A stretch of 64,000 bases of DNA from assembly GCA_023374025.1 (NCBI GenBank), contig SIJG01000057.1, positions 874,301 through 938,300 on the forward strand, read 5' to 3'. The DNA comes from Heterodera schachtii (lineage: Eukaryota; Nematoda; Chromadorea; Rhabditida; Heteroderidae). Below are positions 1 to 10,947 of the stretch, one piece after another (position 1 is the stretch's first letter; every line of letters starts with the position of its first letter). The notes under the pieces were generated by a model. It searched no databases and was not told the DNA's origin. It saw only the letters and a list, made by a program, of their open reading frames with translations. The position numbers and the translations under genes were made by a program.

Positions 1-172
1 GGATCGTCCGTCGCCTCAATATTTTCGTAAATGTTTGGTTTGTGTTGCTAGGCTAATAATTTACAAAATAAAGCCTAGGCATAATAGGCCCATGCAAACC
101 AACAAGGTCTAAGCCTAGGCCCAGTTTAAGTATGTGAATAAGTTCAATTTGCTTAATTGCTTCCCCAATTAG

Positions 173-1024
173 GCATTTCTCCGTGCCACCGCTTCTTCTT
201 CCACCAATTATCATTCACCAGGCAATGCCAATTGTGCCATTTGAATTGGTCAACAAACGGACCAAAGAAAAGCTGACACTTTGGGAAAGAGCCATGGGGA
301 TTCATTTTAAGATCATTGGCTGCTGAAGCGATGCCCAATTTTTTGGGGGACGGCGGCTGAAAGCAAAAATTCGACGACAATTTGAACATTGTCTATTTCC
401 GATTAACTGGCGGCAACAATTGCATTGGGTTAGCATGTGCGCGGCACAAATAAATAAATGGACAAATAAATGGTGGACCGGCGCGTTTCTTAAAAAACTG
501 CCATATTAGCCATTTTTCGGCAAAAAACGCGAGATTTGGAAAGCCCGTTTTACTGAGAAAAAATAATAAAATAAAATTTATGTAATCTCCAAAAAACCAG
601 GGGATAAAGGGCAAGGATTCCCCCCCTCCCTGAATTTTTTAATGTACAATTGGTACTTTTTTTTATAAATTAATAATTTATCTTTAAAAATCTTGGTCAA
701 AAACTGCTATTTACACATAAGGTCTCTATAATTTGAAAAATTTAGCCGGAAAGAATTAGTAGAAATCGAGGCAAAAAATCTTCGACCCCACCCCTCCCCC
801 CCTACCATCACTCAGAATTTTTTAAAAATGTTTTTTTCTGGTTAATGGGCTGATCCAAAAGGCGCCCATCTTTAGTTTTTTCAGAGGGCCCATACATATA
901 TAAAAATATACGAATGCAGAAAATTTATTTCATAAATTAGAATTCCACATTTAGGCCATTGTCTCCACCAGCAGCGAATGGGCAAAACAACGAAAAGGGC
1001 CATCATTTAATTCGCCGGAAGTGA
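173..1024 (+). pseudogene. F-box-like family copy A, 3' exons only, frameshifted
   Basis: This is the 3' end of a member of the local F-box-like family. Exon 4 runs 173-428 after a CCAATTAG acceptor and ends at a GG/GTTAGC donor. It contains the family block VPFELVNKRTKEKLTL, then WLLKRCPI in another frame, then DDNLNIVYFRL...CIG in a third, so at least two indels break it. Its length, 256 nt, is out of phase with intact copies (266-284 nt, all 2 mod 3). The last exon, 955-1024, encodes GPLSPPAANGQNNEKG and a stop, matching the family tail GPLSPP. Exons 1-3 would lie upstream of the window. I call it a decayed copy; sequencing error cannot be excluded. Confidence 0.6.
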
Positions 1025-1282
1025 ATTGGATTTGAGATTTTTAAATTATCGATGCATATAAATGCTAAAAACCGCATTTTCTATCATTTTCAAACTATTT
1101 TAAATATAAACTAGAAAAAAATAAATTTGAAAAATAGCTTAAAGATATTGTTTTGTTAATAGCAAATTAACATTACCAAAAAGTTTTCTAAATTTCTGAA
1201 TTATTTATTCAATGTTTTCTTGTTTAGTCTCGACTGCTAGCTAATTTAGCTTTTATCTTTGATCAAATATTAAATTATTTGA
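1025..1282. other. AT-rich spacer between copies A and B
   Basis: Mostly AT-rich sequence with no supported gene. It ends just before the ATG of copy B. The arrangement A then B, both on the + strand, suggests tandem duplication. Confidence 0.5.
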
Positions 1283-2985
1283 ATGGCACCGCCCGTCAGA
1301 AAAAAGAAAAAGCTTTCTTCCGCCAACCACCGCCTCATTTCTTCTGCATTAAGGAAAATGTGAGAAAATTTTTGGAAAATTTGATTAGGAATTTAATTTT
1401 GGCTCTCTTCAACTATTTTTTGCGCTTTTTCGGCAATTTTAGTTGGATTTGTACGGATGTTTTGATGGACTATTCTGCCGTTTTTTTATCGTCGTCAACT
1501 CGGCCTCAAATTGGCACTGATTTCGCCACGTTTCGATGCTTTAGTGGACGCTCATTTCAATGGCAAAACGACGGAATTGCCAATTTTGACACGACTAACA
1601 CTTCTCAAAGGCTGCCGTGGATCAGAAGCAAAATTTTGTTGGTTTTCCGCCTGTCACAAATCTATGCATTTTCCAATGCCCGATCGTCCGCTGCCCAACA
1701 AAATTCGCTTTGATAGCCTTCAGATTGAGTAATTCAAATTCAAAAGCATTTTATTAACTAAAAAATGGGTCGGGGTCGTTTTCGCGTGTGCATTGTTTAT
1801 CTTGTCAACCAAATCCAACAATCTTGGTATGTTTCATTCAATAGCCCTAAGGAGTCCTCTATTAGCTTGCAAAATTGTGAAAAATTTGTTAAGGTTCTTA
1901 AAAGTAATGGCGTCTGGCCATACTTTTTTGAAACATAATGAAATTTTTTGAAATTTATACTATTAATAGAGGACTCTTGGGGCTATCGAATGATACCAAG
2001 ATTGTTGAACAATGAAAAAATTTATAGTTCAAAAACTCGGCCCACGCGAAAATGGCCTGTGGTCCGACAAAAATATCCCTCTTCAGTTACATTGACCATA
2101 CTGTGCTCGCATTTCTCCGTGCCAATAACCAAATTTGGGACAAAGGCACCAATTTGCATTTGTATGTGTGGACACATGGCAATTCCATTCATATTTGGGA
2201 TGTTTTTGTCCGAGAAATTTGGCCCATTTTTGCGACAAATATTCGCTGTTTGACCTTTATGGATGGCGATCAACTGGACAATTTGATCCGTTTTATTTCG
2301 CCAACAATTCTCTTTGATCTGAACATTAATTCAGTCAATTCCGGTGAACTGCTTCCCGCGGTGATTGGTGCTGATTTTGATAGGCCAAATTTAACTGCCG
2401 TGCAAGCGTTGTCCAAATGGTTGCACACTCCGAGAAGCGATGGCCAACCGAAGCAATTGATTTGTCATGGTTGTACGTTAGAATTTAGTAAATGGATCAA
2501 TGATTTTAAGGAGGTCAGTCCCCACTTTTTCGTAGAATATTTGGGTTGTTTGGGTTTGATTTCGGTTTCCCATTGTTTTAGGCATTTCTCCGTGCCACCA
2601 CTTCTTCTGCCAGCTACAAAATTCTATTTGAAGATTTTATACCAATGGAAATTGTGCCATTTGAATTGGTAAACGAAAGGACCAACGAAATGCTAACATT
2701 GGAGAAAGGAGACGAAGATGGATGGTGTAGCCCATGGATAATTAAACGATTCCAAATTGGGCAAATGATTCAATGGGAGGACAAAAAATTGGATAATTTG
2801 AACGATGTCAGCTTTATGCTTCAAGCAGCAGATTGCATTGGGTGAAAATGACAACAGCTTTTGCTTTAATAATCAAATTTAAATTAATTTCCTTTAGGCC
2901 ATTGTCTCCACAAAAGGCGGAACCAATGAACGCAAAAAATGATCTGAAAATGATTCCCGGGCCTAGCGGAAAAAAAAGTGAATGA
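1283..2985 (+). pseudogene. F-box-like family copy B, one frameshift in exon 2
   Basis: Five-exon gene of the F-box-like family. Exons: 1283-1359 (starts MAPPVRKKKKLSSANHRL), 1443-1728, 2087-2513, 2582-2841 and 2898-2985. The product would be an intracellular protein with an F-box-like motif (WICTDVLMD..., LALISPRFDALVDAHF) that may recruit a partner to an SCF-type ubiquitin ligase; that role is inferred. Exon 2 is 286 nt, one more than a multiple of three, and the frame changes near 1470 (an extra T in a T-rich run before RRQLGLKLALISPRF in the other frame). Exons 3-5 are open: YIDHTVLAFLRANNQIW, LSKWLHTPRSDGQPKQL, VPFELVNERTNEMLTL, CIGPLSPQKAEP. Exon 1 is shorter than in copy E. A palindromic element lies in intron 2. 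It is either a recent pseudogene or carries a sequencing indel. Confidence 0.7.
1767..2068. mobile_element. Palindromic (foldback) element in intron 2 of copy B
   Basis: The two halves are reverse complements: CAATAGCCCTAAGGAGTCC... with ...AGAGGACTCTTGGGGCTATCG, and GTTTTCGCGTG with CACGCGAAAAT at the ends. It shares the internal block (ATCAACAATCTTGGTAT-like and GAATGATACCAAGATTGTT) with the copies at 35341, 51292 and 54304. Flanks TAAAAAAT and AAAAATAT are only a weak candidate target duplication, so the exact ends are uncertain. Confidence 0.65.
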
Positions 2986-3574
2986 ATTATTGGCAATTGA
3001 CAAATGGTCGATCATTATGAATGGGAATTGATCGGATAATTGCTCCACATATTTATTTATTGCTTCTTTCATTTGATCAGAAAACTACAAAAAAACTAGT
3101 TTTGCCATACATTTTTGAAAAATAATGGAATTTTTTGAAATTTTACAGGCTAATAGAGGATTCTTTGGGCTACCGAAAGATACCAAAAATGATTAATTTG
3201 GATGCATCTAAAAAGTAAATCACGGCAAACCCTGGATTCATCCCGGTAATCCGATCCCGACCTGTAGGAGAGACTTTTTGTCTTGATTCTTAAACTTGTT
3301 TCGCAGATTTTTTTATAATGATTTTTGCCGGATTGGGATTTTCATTGGATAAAATGTGGATCTCGAGGGATCCTGCACTTAGGTAAATCATTTTTGCGGA
3401 GACAGGAGAACACGGAATAATTTTTAAATATCATCTTTCGCATATTTTGCCATTTTTAATACCTAAAATTTATATAAAGGAACATATATTTGTGAATTTC
3501 TTCATAAAATACAGAATTATCACTGCTGAATTATGACCGATCATTTCTCAATTAATTAATTCATTCATTTCTTC
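2986..3574. other. Intergenic region with a half foldback copy
   Basis: No gene is supported. Positions about 3085-3215 match one arm of the foldback family (GGAATTTTTTGAAATTTTACAG then GCTAATAGAGGATTC, then ATACCAAAAATG), with no second arm, so this looks like a decayed or truncated copy. Confidence 0.4.
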
Positions 3575-3859
3575 GGCGCTAGTTTAAAGAAGGTACTTTT
3601 TGAATTTTATCAAAAACAAAAGGGGGGACCCTTTTTTTGCAAATTTTTTTTATGATAAAAAGCCATGAAAATTTGTTATCCGGGTTTTAGAGGTCGCTAA
3701 TCACGAATCTGATATCTAATTCGAGGTCATGGACCCCAAAAACCCCAGCGAATTTTTCATGACTATATATTATATTAAAAAATTTTGCAAACCAAAAGGG
3801 TCCCCACCTTTTGTTTTTATTTTTGTAAATTCAAAAAGTACCTTCTTTAAACTAGCGCT
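3575..3859. mobile_element. Palindromic MITE-like element with 8-bp target duplication
   Basis: The ends are GCGCTAGTTTAAAGAAGGTA and its reverse complement, extending inwards through TACTTTTTGAATTT. Perfect 8-bp direct repeats ATTTCTTC flank it at 3567-3574 and 3860-3867. It lies just beyond the last exon of copy C and encodes nothing convincing. Confidence 0.8.
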
Positions 3860-3906
3860 ATTTCTTCTTCTGCTGATCACTGTTGTGTTGTTCTTTTGTC
3901 CGTTAC

Positions 3907-5344
3907 TCATTTGTCAGAAGACGCCCCTTTTTCGACGCTTTGTCCGCCTTTTTCGACGCTTTGTCCCCCTTTTTCGACGCTTTGTCCCCCTTTTTCGACG
4001 CTTTGTCCCCCTTTTTCGCTGCTTTGTCCCCCTTTTTCGACGCTTTGTCCCCCTTTTTCGCTGCTTTGTCCCGCTTCATCTGGCGGAGACAATGGCCTAA
4101 AATTAAGTGCATTTTGATTTATTTAAACCAAATAAAATGTTTTATTACTGCTCACCCAATGCAAGTGACACCACTCAAGTTAATGCTGACATTGTTCAAA
4201 TTGCTCGAATTTGTTCGTCGCCTTCCCATTGAACCGCCGCCGTCGTCTCCCCATTTTGGCACCGTTTCATTATCCATCGCTCGTCCCATGCATCTTCACT
4301 TTGTTTGATCAATGTCAGCTTTTCTTGCGTTCGATCATTCACCAATTCAAATGGCTCAATTGGCGTTGGCGTAACACAAACAGAAAACTGAATTTTGTAA
4401 TGGACGGAAGTGGTGGCATTGAGAAATGCCTAAACAATGGGAAACGAAAATTAAAGGCAATCAAAATCAGTTGCTTAACAAAAGTATGGTAACACCTTTT
4501 TGAAATTGTTGACCCATTCGACATTTGGTGCTTTTAAATGACTTTGGCAACCCAATCGCTTCGGCTTCCCATCTTTTGTCGGAGTGTGCAACCATTTGGA
4601 CAACGCTTGGCCAGCAGTTGCATTTGGTCCATCGTCACAAATTGGATCGGGCAACAGAACATGAGAAAAGATGGAATTAATGTTGAGATCGGTGAGAATT
4701 GTCGGCGAAATGAAATCACGCAAATTGTCCAAAAGGCCACCAGAAAAGCGCAAGTGGCGAATGTTTTGCGCAAAAATTGGCCAAATTTCACGGGCAAAAA
4801 CATCCCAAATTGGCTGGGCATCAATGACATGTTGAAAACAAAGAAACAAAATCAAATTGGTGTCCCATTTGGCAAAAATTTGTTGATTGGCACTGAAGAA
4901 AAGCGATGACGAAGTGATCGATGTACCTGAAAAGGGGGGACAGACAAATAATATAAATTGCTTTTCGGTGCATTGAAAATGTTTGAATTTACGAAATATT
5001 AAAGCGTTTAAAGCGAATATTCTTGCGCAGCGGATGGTCGGGTAATGGAAATGGCACTGAATTGTCTTTGTCGATACGCACGGATAAGTTCGGCACTAAT
5101 GCAACAGGATTTTTGCAAATTTTGATTGGTCTCCAAATTGTCAATTCGCTTTTGCCATTGAAATGCGCGTCCACTAAAACATCAAAACGTGGCGAAATCA
5201 GTGCCATTTTGAGGCCGAGTTGAGCATGGTCAAAATAGTGGAAAATGTCCATCCAAACGTCGTTGCAAATCCAACTGAAAATGCGAGGAAAATGAATAAT
5301 TTAGGGTAATGAAAATTTGTAATTTTTAATTACCGTCGGTTCAT
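3907..5344 (-). pseudogene. F-box-like family copy C with repeat-expanded C-terminus, two frameshifts
   Basis: Five exons on the minus strand: 5334-5344 (MNR plus CG), 4993-5274, 4496-4926, 4156-4429 and 3907-4096. Exon 2 is open: WICNDVWMDIFHYFDHAQ, LGLKMALISPRFDVLVDAHF, then VPFPLPDHPLRKNIRFKRF. Exon 3 is 431 nt (intact copies are 1 mod 3) with a shift near 4890. Exon 4 is 274 nt (should be 2 mod 3) with a shift near 4200, after which NLNNVSINL...CIG is in another frame. The last exon begins GPLSPPDEA and then has seven tandem 7-residue units (GQSVEKG/GQSSEKG) before ASSDK and a stop at 3907-3909. As drawn, a protein could not reach the repeat tail unless the indels are assembly errors. Function is inferred to be the same F-box-like role. 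Confidence 0.65.
3926..4073 (-). repeat. 21-bp coding minisatellite in copy C
   Basis: Seven 21-bp units (on the + strand, variants of CCTTTTTCGACGCTTTGTCCC). On the minus strand each unit encodes GQSVEKG or GQSSEKG. Unit length is a multiple of three, and the variants change single codons (GTC/AGC), so copy-number change keeps the frame. Confidence 0.8.
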
Positions 5345-5765
5345 TTTTGAGGCAATTGGCAGAATTTGCTGCTGTTTTCCGAATGATTAAAGATCAGAGA
5401 ATAGGTAATTATGTTGGAAATGTTTTTTTATAAATAATGAGAGGCAAATCGAACAAAACAAACACTTTTTAGTCCCGAAAATTGGTCGAAAAATTCGGGA
5501 CAAAAAAATAAAACATTTTGAAAAATTTTGGACATTTTGCCAAGAATTTTGTGCCAAAAAATTTATTTAAAAATTCTAAATTTTGCAAAAAATTGCCAAA
5601 ATGTGCTAAAAACAAACAAAACCCCAAAATATGTTTTTATTCGCAAAAAGCCCAAAATATGTTTTTTATGTGCTAAAAATTCGCTCAGATTGTTATGTAA
5701 ACAGGTAAAAATGCTATTTTTGAGCTTTTCAAGCGATAGCATATGCGCAAAAAAAATGTAAAAAC
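5345..5765. other. Spacer upstream of copy C and copy E
   Basis: AT-rich spacer between two divergently placed family members. It contains AAATTTTG/CAAAATATG-type simple words but no supported gene. It would hold the promoter of copy C. Confidence 0.4.
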
Positions 5766-6037
5766 TAGGGTTGGGCCCCCGAAATGTCGGGGTTTTATGA
5801 AACTCGTCAATTGCACTTCAAATAAGATGGAAATGTCCTTAAATGAGTTACTAAGACTTTTTTATTCGGGAACTTTTTCTTTTATCTTTTTTCCGACTTT
5901 TTATGAAAATTTCGCCCCCCCGAAAAGGTGTCTGACCCCGACATTTTTAAATTTCTCCAGCCACCACAAATTTAGTCGGGGAATTTTCACCCCGAACCCC
6001 GACTTTTCCAACCCCGACGTCGGGGGGCCCAACCCTA
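5766..6037. mobile_element. hAT-like non-autonomous element (TAGGGTTGGGCCCCCGA ends)
   Basis: Terminal inverted repeats TAGGGTTGGGCCCCC and GGGGGGCCCAACCCTA are flanked by perfect 8-bp direct repeats GTAAAAAC (5758-5765 and 6038-6045). The interior repeats CCCCGAC-type words taken from the ends. No transposase is encoded. An 8-bp duplication and a TAGGG terminus are typical of hAT superfamily elements. Confidence 0.8.
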
Positions 6038-6129
6038 GTAAAAACATAAAACCCGTTCCCTGATAATAATGCTCATTTAAAGCCTAAAATTTGATAACAA
6101 TTTTCCATTTAGCAAATTATTATTTTTTA

Positions 6130-8348
6130 ATGGCACCGCCCGTCGAAAAAAAGAAAAAGTTTTCCTCCGCCGACCACCGCCTCATTTCTTCTGCTGCAAT
6201 TGGTGAAAATCAGCAGCAATCGATGGGTTCACTTGTGACAGCATTTGGAGAACGGCGAAGTGTTCGCGTGGCAAAGAAAATGACTAATCGAATTTTGAGG
6301 AAAATGTGAGGCCGAATTTTTAGTGTTAAAATTAGAGAGCGTGTCGGAACCGTAATCCGTATTTTTTGGGCGGATAGGGATTTTTACAGAACACGGATTT
6401 TCCGGACTTTTAGCCCCTAAGTCTGTAAGCCGTATGTGTGGCTATTTCGTAATCCTGATCAGTATTTTTCGAAAAATCACCGCTCTCTAGTTAAAATTAA
6501 GAATTTAAAACTGCTCAACATGTATTTTTGCTTGCATTTCAGTTGGCTTTGTACGGATGTTTTGATGGACATTTTGCCTTTTTTTGACCGTCCTCAACTC
6601 GGCCTCAAATTGGCACTGATTTCGCCACGTTTCGACATTTTAGTGGACAAACATTTCGACGGCAAAAGCGAATGGACAATTTGGCGTTGTGTCTATATTG
6701 ACAAAGGCGATGGACTCAAACCAAATGTATCTGTGGGTATTGATGGCAAATGTGTGCCGTTTCCAATGCCTGACCATCCGCTGCGCAAGAACATTCGCTT
6801 TAAGCGCTTTAGTATCGCGTAAGTTCATGCTTTTCGGTATTAGTACCGCCGATGGAAGTCCCCCTTTTTTGAAAAATAAAACCTTTGAAATTTTTTTTAG
6901 AAAAGATCATAAAGTGGTTTTAAGGATCGGAGAATCTGAATCTGACATAAATTTCATCCTAGGTCGAACACCGGACCCGAAATTGAACAAAAAGTCGAAA
7001 TTAAAAGCTTTGGAATTTCACATTTTTGTTCATCAATGTTTACACACGCGGAAGCGAACTGAAATTCATCAGTGCTTCATAAAAGATCGTTTAAACAAAT
7101 CGAAATTTGAAAACTTTAATTTTTGACTTTTTGTCCGAGTTTGGGTCCGGTGTTCGACATAGGTTGAAATTTATGTCAAATTCAGATTATCCGACTTTTA
7201 AAATGCCCATTACATGATCATTTCTTTAAAAAAAAATTCAAAATTTTATTTTTCGAAAAAGGGGGACTACCATCGGTACTATGTATTACCTGCTTTTCTA
7301 TGCATCGAAAAGTAATTTGCATTGTCCCCTTTTCAGTTACATTGATCATTCCGTTATCGCATTTCTCCACTCAAATCAACAACTTTTTGATGGAAATGAC
7401 ACAAACATACATTTGTATGCGTATTCATACAGAGGCCTTGAGAAGCAACTTTGGGATGTTTTTGTCCATGAAATTTGGCCCATTTTTGCGCCAATCATTC
7501 GCCGCTTGGCCTTTCGCACCGGTGTTTTTTTGAACAATTTGTGTCGCCGCATTTCGCCCACAATTCTCTACGATCTCAATGCGTTGAATTCAATTGATTC
7601 CGGACGTCTGTTGCCATATGTGCCAGCAGATGATGAAAATCGGCCAAATCCAAGCCATGCGCTGTCCAAATGGTTGCACACTCCGACAGCAAATGGCCAA
7701 CCGAAGCGACTCCGTTTCGAGACTCCTAATGAGTCAGTAGCAAAAGAATGGGTCGACAATTTCAGAACGGTGTGTGACTGTGGCCACTTTTGTTTGCCAT
7801 TTAGCCAATTTTCTTTCGTTTTTAGGCATTTCTCCGTGCCACCGCCACTTCTTCTGCTTCTGCCTGCTGCTACAAAATCCAGTTTACTGTTAATACGGCC
7901 CCAACAACATCAATGGTGCCATTTGAATTGGTGAACGAAAGGACCAAGGAAAAGCTGACACTGATGACACAAGCAAGCGGATATGCCTGGGACTACCGAT
8001 GGGTGATGAAGCGATGCCAAATTGGACAAATGGATCAATGGGAGGACGAACATTTGAACGAATTGAACAGTGTCAGCATTAATTTATGTGGCGACAAAAA
8101 ATGCATTGGGTGAGAAATAAAAAACAAAAGAATTAAAAAAAACAATTTACCCGGATAAAATTTATTGGACATTCATTTTGACCCTTCGTAAAAAAACAGA
8201 CACTGAAAAAATTCGAACAAAAAATTCGGTATTTTTTCAATTGAATTTTCGACTTGCTTTTTCCAATGTGTTGATCAAATTCAAATTTTGCACTTAATTT
8301 AGGCCATTCTCTCAACCGTCGAAATGTTCGGAAGTGAAAAATAATTGA
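6130..8348 (+). CDS. F-box-like family protein, copy E (intact, 404 aa)
   Basis: Five exons whose phases close exactly (1215 nt): 6130-6305, 6543-6818, 7337-7769, 7826-8109 and 8303-8348. Residues 1-20 are basic (MAPPVEKKKKFSSADHRL). Exon 2 holds the F-box-like segment: WLCTDVLMDILPFFDRPQ, LGLKLALISPRFDILVDKHF, CVPFPMPDHPLRKNIRF. Exon 3 has YIDHSVIAFL, WDVFVHEIWPIFAPIIRRL and ALSKWLHTPTANGQPKRL. Exon 4 has VPFELVNERTKEKLTL and RWVMKRCQIGQMDQWE. The last exon encodes GPFSQPSK...VKNN. F-box motifs normally bind Skp1 in SCF ubiquitin ligases; here that is only inferred from sequence style. There is no signal peptide. Two mobile elements sit in introns 1 and 2, and the coding exons are undisturbed. 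Confidence 0.8.
6333..6489. mobile_element. Short hAT-like element in intron 1 of copy E
   Basis: Ends TAGAGAGCG and CGCTCTCTA with perfect 8-bp direct repeats GTTAAAAT (6325-6332, 6490-6497). It is 157 bp and non-coding. Interior words such as CGTAATCC recur. Confidence 0.75.
6842..7280. mobile_element. Palindromic element in intron 2 of copy E
   Basis: Left end AGTACCGCCGATGGAAGTCC and right end GGACTACCATCGGTACT are inverted, and the interior also folds: GACCTAGG/ACCGGACCC-type sequence near 6960 pairs with GGGTCCGGTGTTCGAC near 7145. A target duplication is not clear (GTATTA is seen on both sides). It occupies most of intron 2. Confidence 0.6.
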
Positions 8349-9035
8349 GAAATGATCGGCGAATTTGGATCTCATTGGATGGACAAATTGATCTGATAAA
8401 TAATTTTGATGCTCTTCTTTGCTCATTATTGTTGATAATTCTTTCCGATCAAAAAATATTTATTTGACCGCAGAGCGTTGAGATTCCATAAATTAGGAAA
8501 TCTGGCTTAAATTTCTTTTAAATTTAAAAATATAAATAAAAAACATTTGAATTATATTAAAATCTCTTTAATATGCAAAATTGATTTTTTGAATTTTCTG
8601 TTGTCATTAGGGCTCCAATTTTTTGTTTTTTTCACTTTTTTCCTGAGCTCTCTATGGCTTAAAACGTACGAAAACCCGAGGGATGCATTTTAAATTTGCG
8701 GAATTTTTGCAATTCTGAAAAAATTTCAATTTAATAAAGCTTTAAAAACTAAATGTGTATAAGCAATTTTAAAAAATAAATTAAACGCTGGCGGCATATA
8801 TGAAAAGGGGTGGGTGAGTCAATAGATTTTAATAAGATGCCGAGAGATCGGCGGTCTAATGTTAATGGATTATCCATAAAATTTGTCGAGTTTTAATTGG
8901 TACATATCCAAGGGATGCGTCGAGATAATATATTTCATCGAATACAATAAAAACGAACATTAAAAATGATCATATCACTCCTATTCATCATTATAATCCA
9001 AAATGATCGACCATTTCTCAAATGCATAAATCACT
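8349..9035. other. Spacer between convergent copies E and F
   Basis: No gene is supported. The part just after copy E (about 8281-8620) has a diverged relative at about 24840-25460, which shows that this 3' flank was duplicated together with a family member. Confidence 0.45.
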
Positions 9036-10394
9036 TCACATAATTGGACACCATTTTCGCCGTGGAGACAAATGCCTGCAAATTCGGCACAATTATTTAA
9101 ACCAAATCAAATGCTTTTTTTTGTTGCTCACCCAATGCATTCATTGGCAGGGTAAAACACAAAGAAGAGAGTGTTCAAATCGTCCCAATTTACGCAATCC
9201 CATTTAGCCGCCGTCTCCCAATTTTGGCACCGTTTCATAATCCATCGGTCCTCTTGATGATGTTCCATTGTTTTGATCAGTGTCAGCTTTTCCTTGGTCC
9301 GTTCGTTCGCGAATTCAAATGGCACAATTTGCGTTAACGGTGGATCAACAACAAATTGAATTTTGTATCTGATGGAAGTGGTGGCATTGAGAAATTTCTA
9401 AACAATGGGAAAAACGGACAGTAAATGCAATCAAAATCAGTTGCTTAACGAAAATATGGCCACACCGTTTTCAAAGTGTTGATGTTGTCCCATACGTTGT
9501 TTGGTGGTTTCAAATAGCAATGCAATCGCTTCGGTTGGCCATCTTTTCGCGAAGTGTGCAACCATTTGGACAACATTTGGCCAGCAGTTGGAATTGCATT
9601 TGGCTCGTCAAATTCATCAGTTGCATCGGGAAACAGAAAACAAAAGATTGAATTAATGTTGAGATCAGTGATAATTGTCGGCGAAATGAAACGACGCAAA
9701 TTGTCCAAAAGGAGGCCATCGCCGAAAATGTTCAAATGGCGAATGTTTGACGCAAAAATGGGCCAAATTTCACGGACAAAAACACGCCAAATTGGTTGGT
9801 CATCTTGTGCAAAAGGAATACTCAAGCTCAAATTGGTGCCTTTGTCCCAAATTTTCTGATTGGCACGGAGAAATTCAATGACGGAATGGTCGATGTAACT
9901 GAAAAGGGAATGCTTTTATTCCCATATAAAACTTTGCATTCTTAATTACTTAAACTGAAGGTGTTTAAAGCGAATTTTGTTGTGTAGCGAATGGTCGGGC
10001 AACGGAAATGGCACAAATTTGGCCCATTCCAAACATACAGAAAACTTTGGCGTCGCTGTGTACCGTACTGGCAAAAAATCGCGCTATAAAATTTTTACCA
10101 AAATTTCAAAAAAAAAAAGGGAAGAAAAACGGGACCAGTAAACTCCATGATTGTCCACTGTCCTTGCTGATCATGATTGTTCTCCAAATTGTCAATTCCC
10201 TTTTGCAATCAAAATGTTTGTCCACCAGAAAATTGAAACGGGGCGAAAGAAGTGCCAATTTGAGGCCGAGTTGAGGGCGGTCAAAAAATGGGAGAATGTC
10301 AAACCAAACATCGCTGCAAACCCAACTGAAATTGTGCAAATAGTTTAGTTGAATAAATGAAATCAATTTGTAATTTTAATTACCGTCCGTTCAT
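9036..10394 (-). CDS. F-box-like family protein, copy F (intact, 357 aa, extra intron)
   Basis: Minus-strand exons: 10384-10394 (MNG plus CG), 10136-10325, 9950-10083, 9466-9898, 9132-9397 and 9036-9075, 1074 nt in all and in frame. The F-box-like part reads WVCSDVWFDILPFFDRPQ, then LGLKLALLSPRFNFLVDKHF. The region corresponding to exon 2 of the other copies is split by a 52-nt GT...AG segment (10084-10135) with an internal stop; removing it restores frame into FVPFPLPDHSLHNKIRF. The C-terminal exons give WRVFVREIWPIFASNIRHL, MLSKWLHTSRKDGQPKRL, VPFEFANERTKEKLTL and CIG followed by a short tail LSPRRKWCPIM. It faces copy E tail to tail. If the 52-nt segment is not spliced, the copy is a pseudogene. 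Confidence 0.7.
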
Positions 10395-10947
10395 TTTTGT
10401 GGCAATTAGCACAATTTATCGTATTTCGAATGATGACACACAAAGGGCAGAATTATTGCGTTTGAAATAATTTTTTTTTATAATGAGAGGAAAATCGAAA
10501 AAAAATAACATTTTATAACCTATTTTGGACATAAATTTACCACTTTTTTAGAAAATTTAAATTTATTCAATCAATATTCTCGAGAAAACTTTGCGAAAAA
10601 ATGCTTTTTTGGGAAATTTTCAGGGTTTTTTGGGTCAAAAATGCCAATTTTCTGTTGGGGGCCCTTCTAATAGAGGTTTTTATTGTACTTTTTTTTCATT
10701 TTAATGAGTTAATTTCCAAAATCATTGGTTTTGTCTATGATTTTTCATCAAGTACTTGATTTTCTTTAGAAAATTTTTGTTTTCTAAAATTTCGTTTTAG
10801 GTAAATCTCATATTCTGAATGGTTTGAATGCATAAATAGTTTTAGAATAAGCCGTTCGTTGACAAAAAAACAAAAACAAATTAACTCTTTGAAATGAACA
10901 AAAATACAATAGCAATATAAAAAAAAACAATAAGAGGAGTAACAAAC
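10395..10947. other. AT-rich spacer upstream of copy F
   Basis: Presumed promoter side of copy F. No other gene is seen. Confidence 0.4.

Noticed and set aside
3926..4073. Regular 21-bp array considered as a CRISPR
   Set aside because: There are no variable spacers; units are contiguous, encode a protein repeat and lie in a eukaryotic genome.
3883..4308. + strand open frames with FDALSPF or RFVPLFR repeats
   Set aside because: They are antisense to the GQSVEKG repeat exon of copy C, which is tied to the family by GPLSPP and splice sites.
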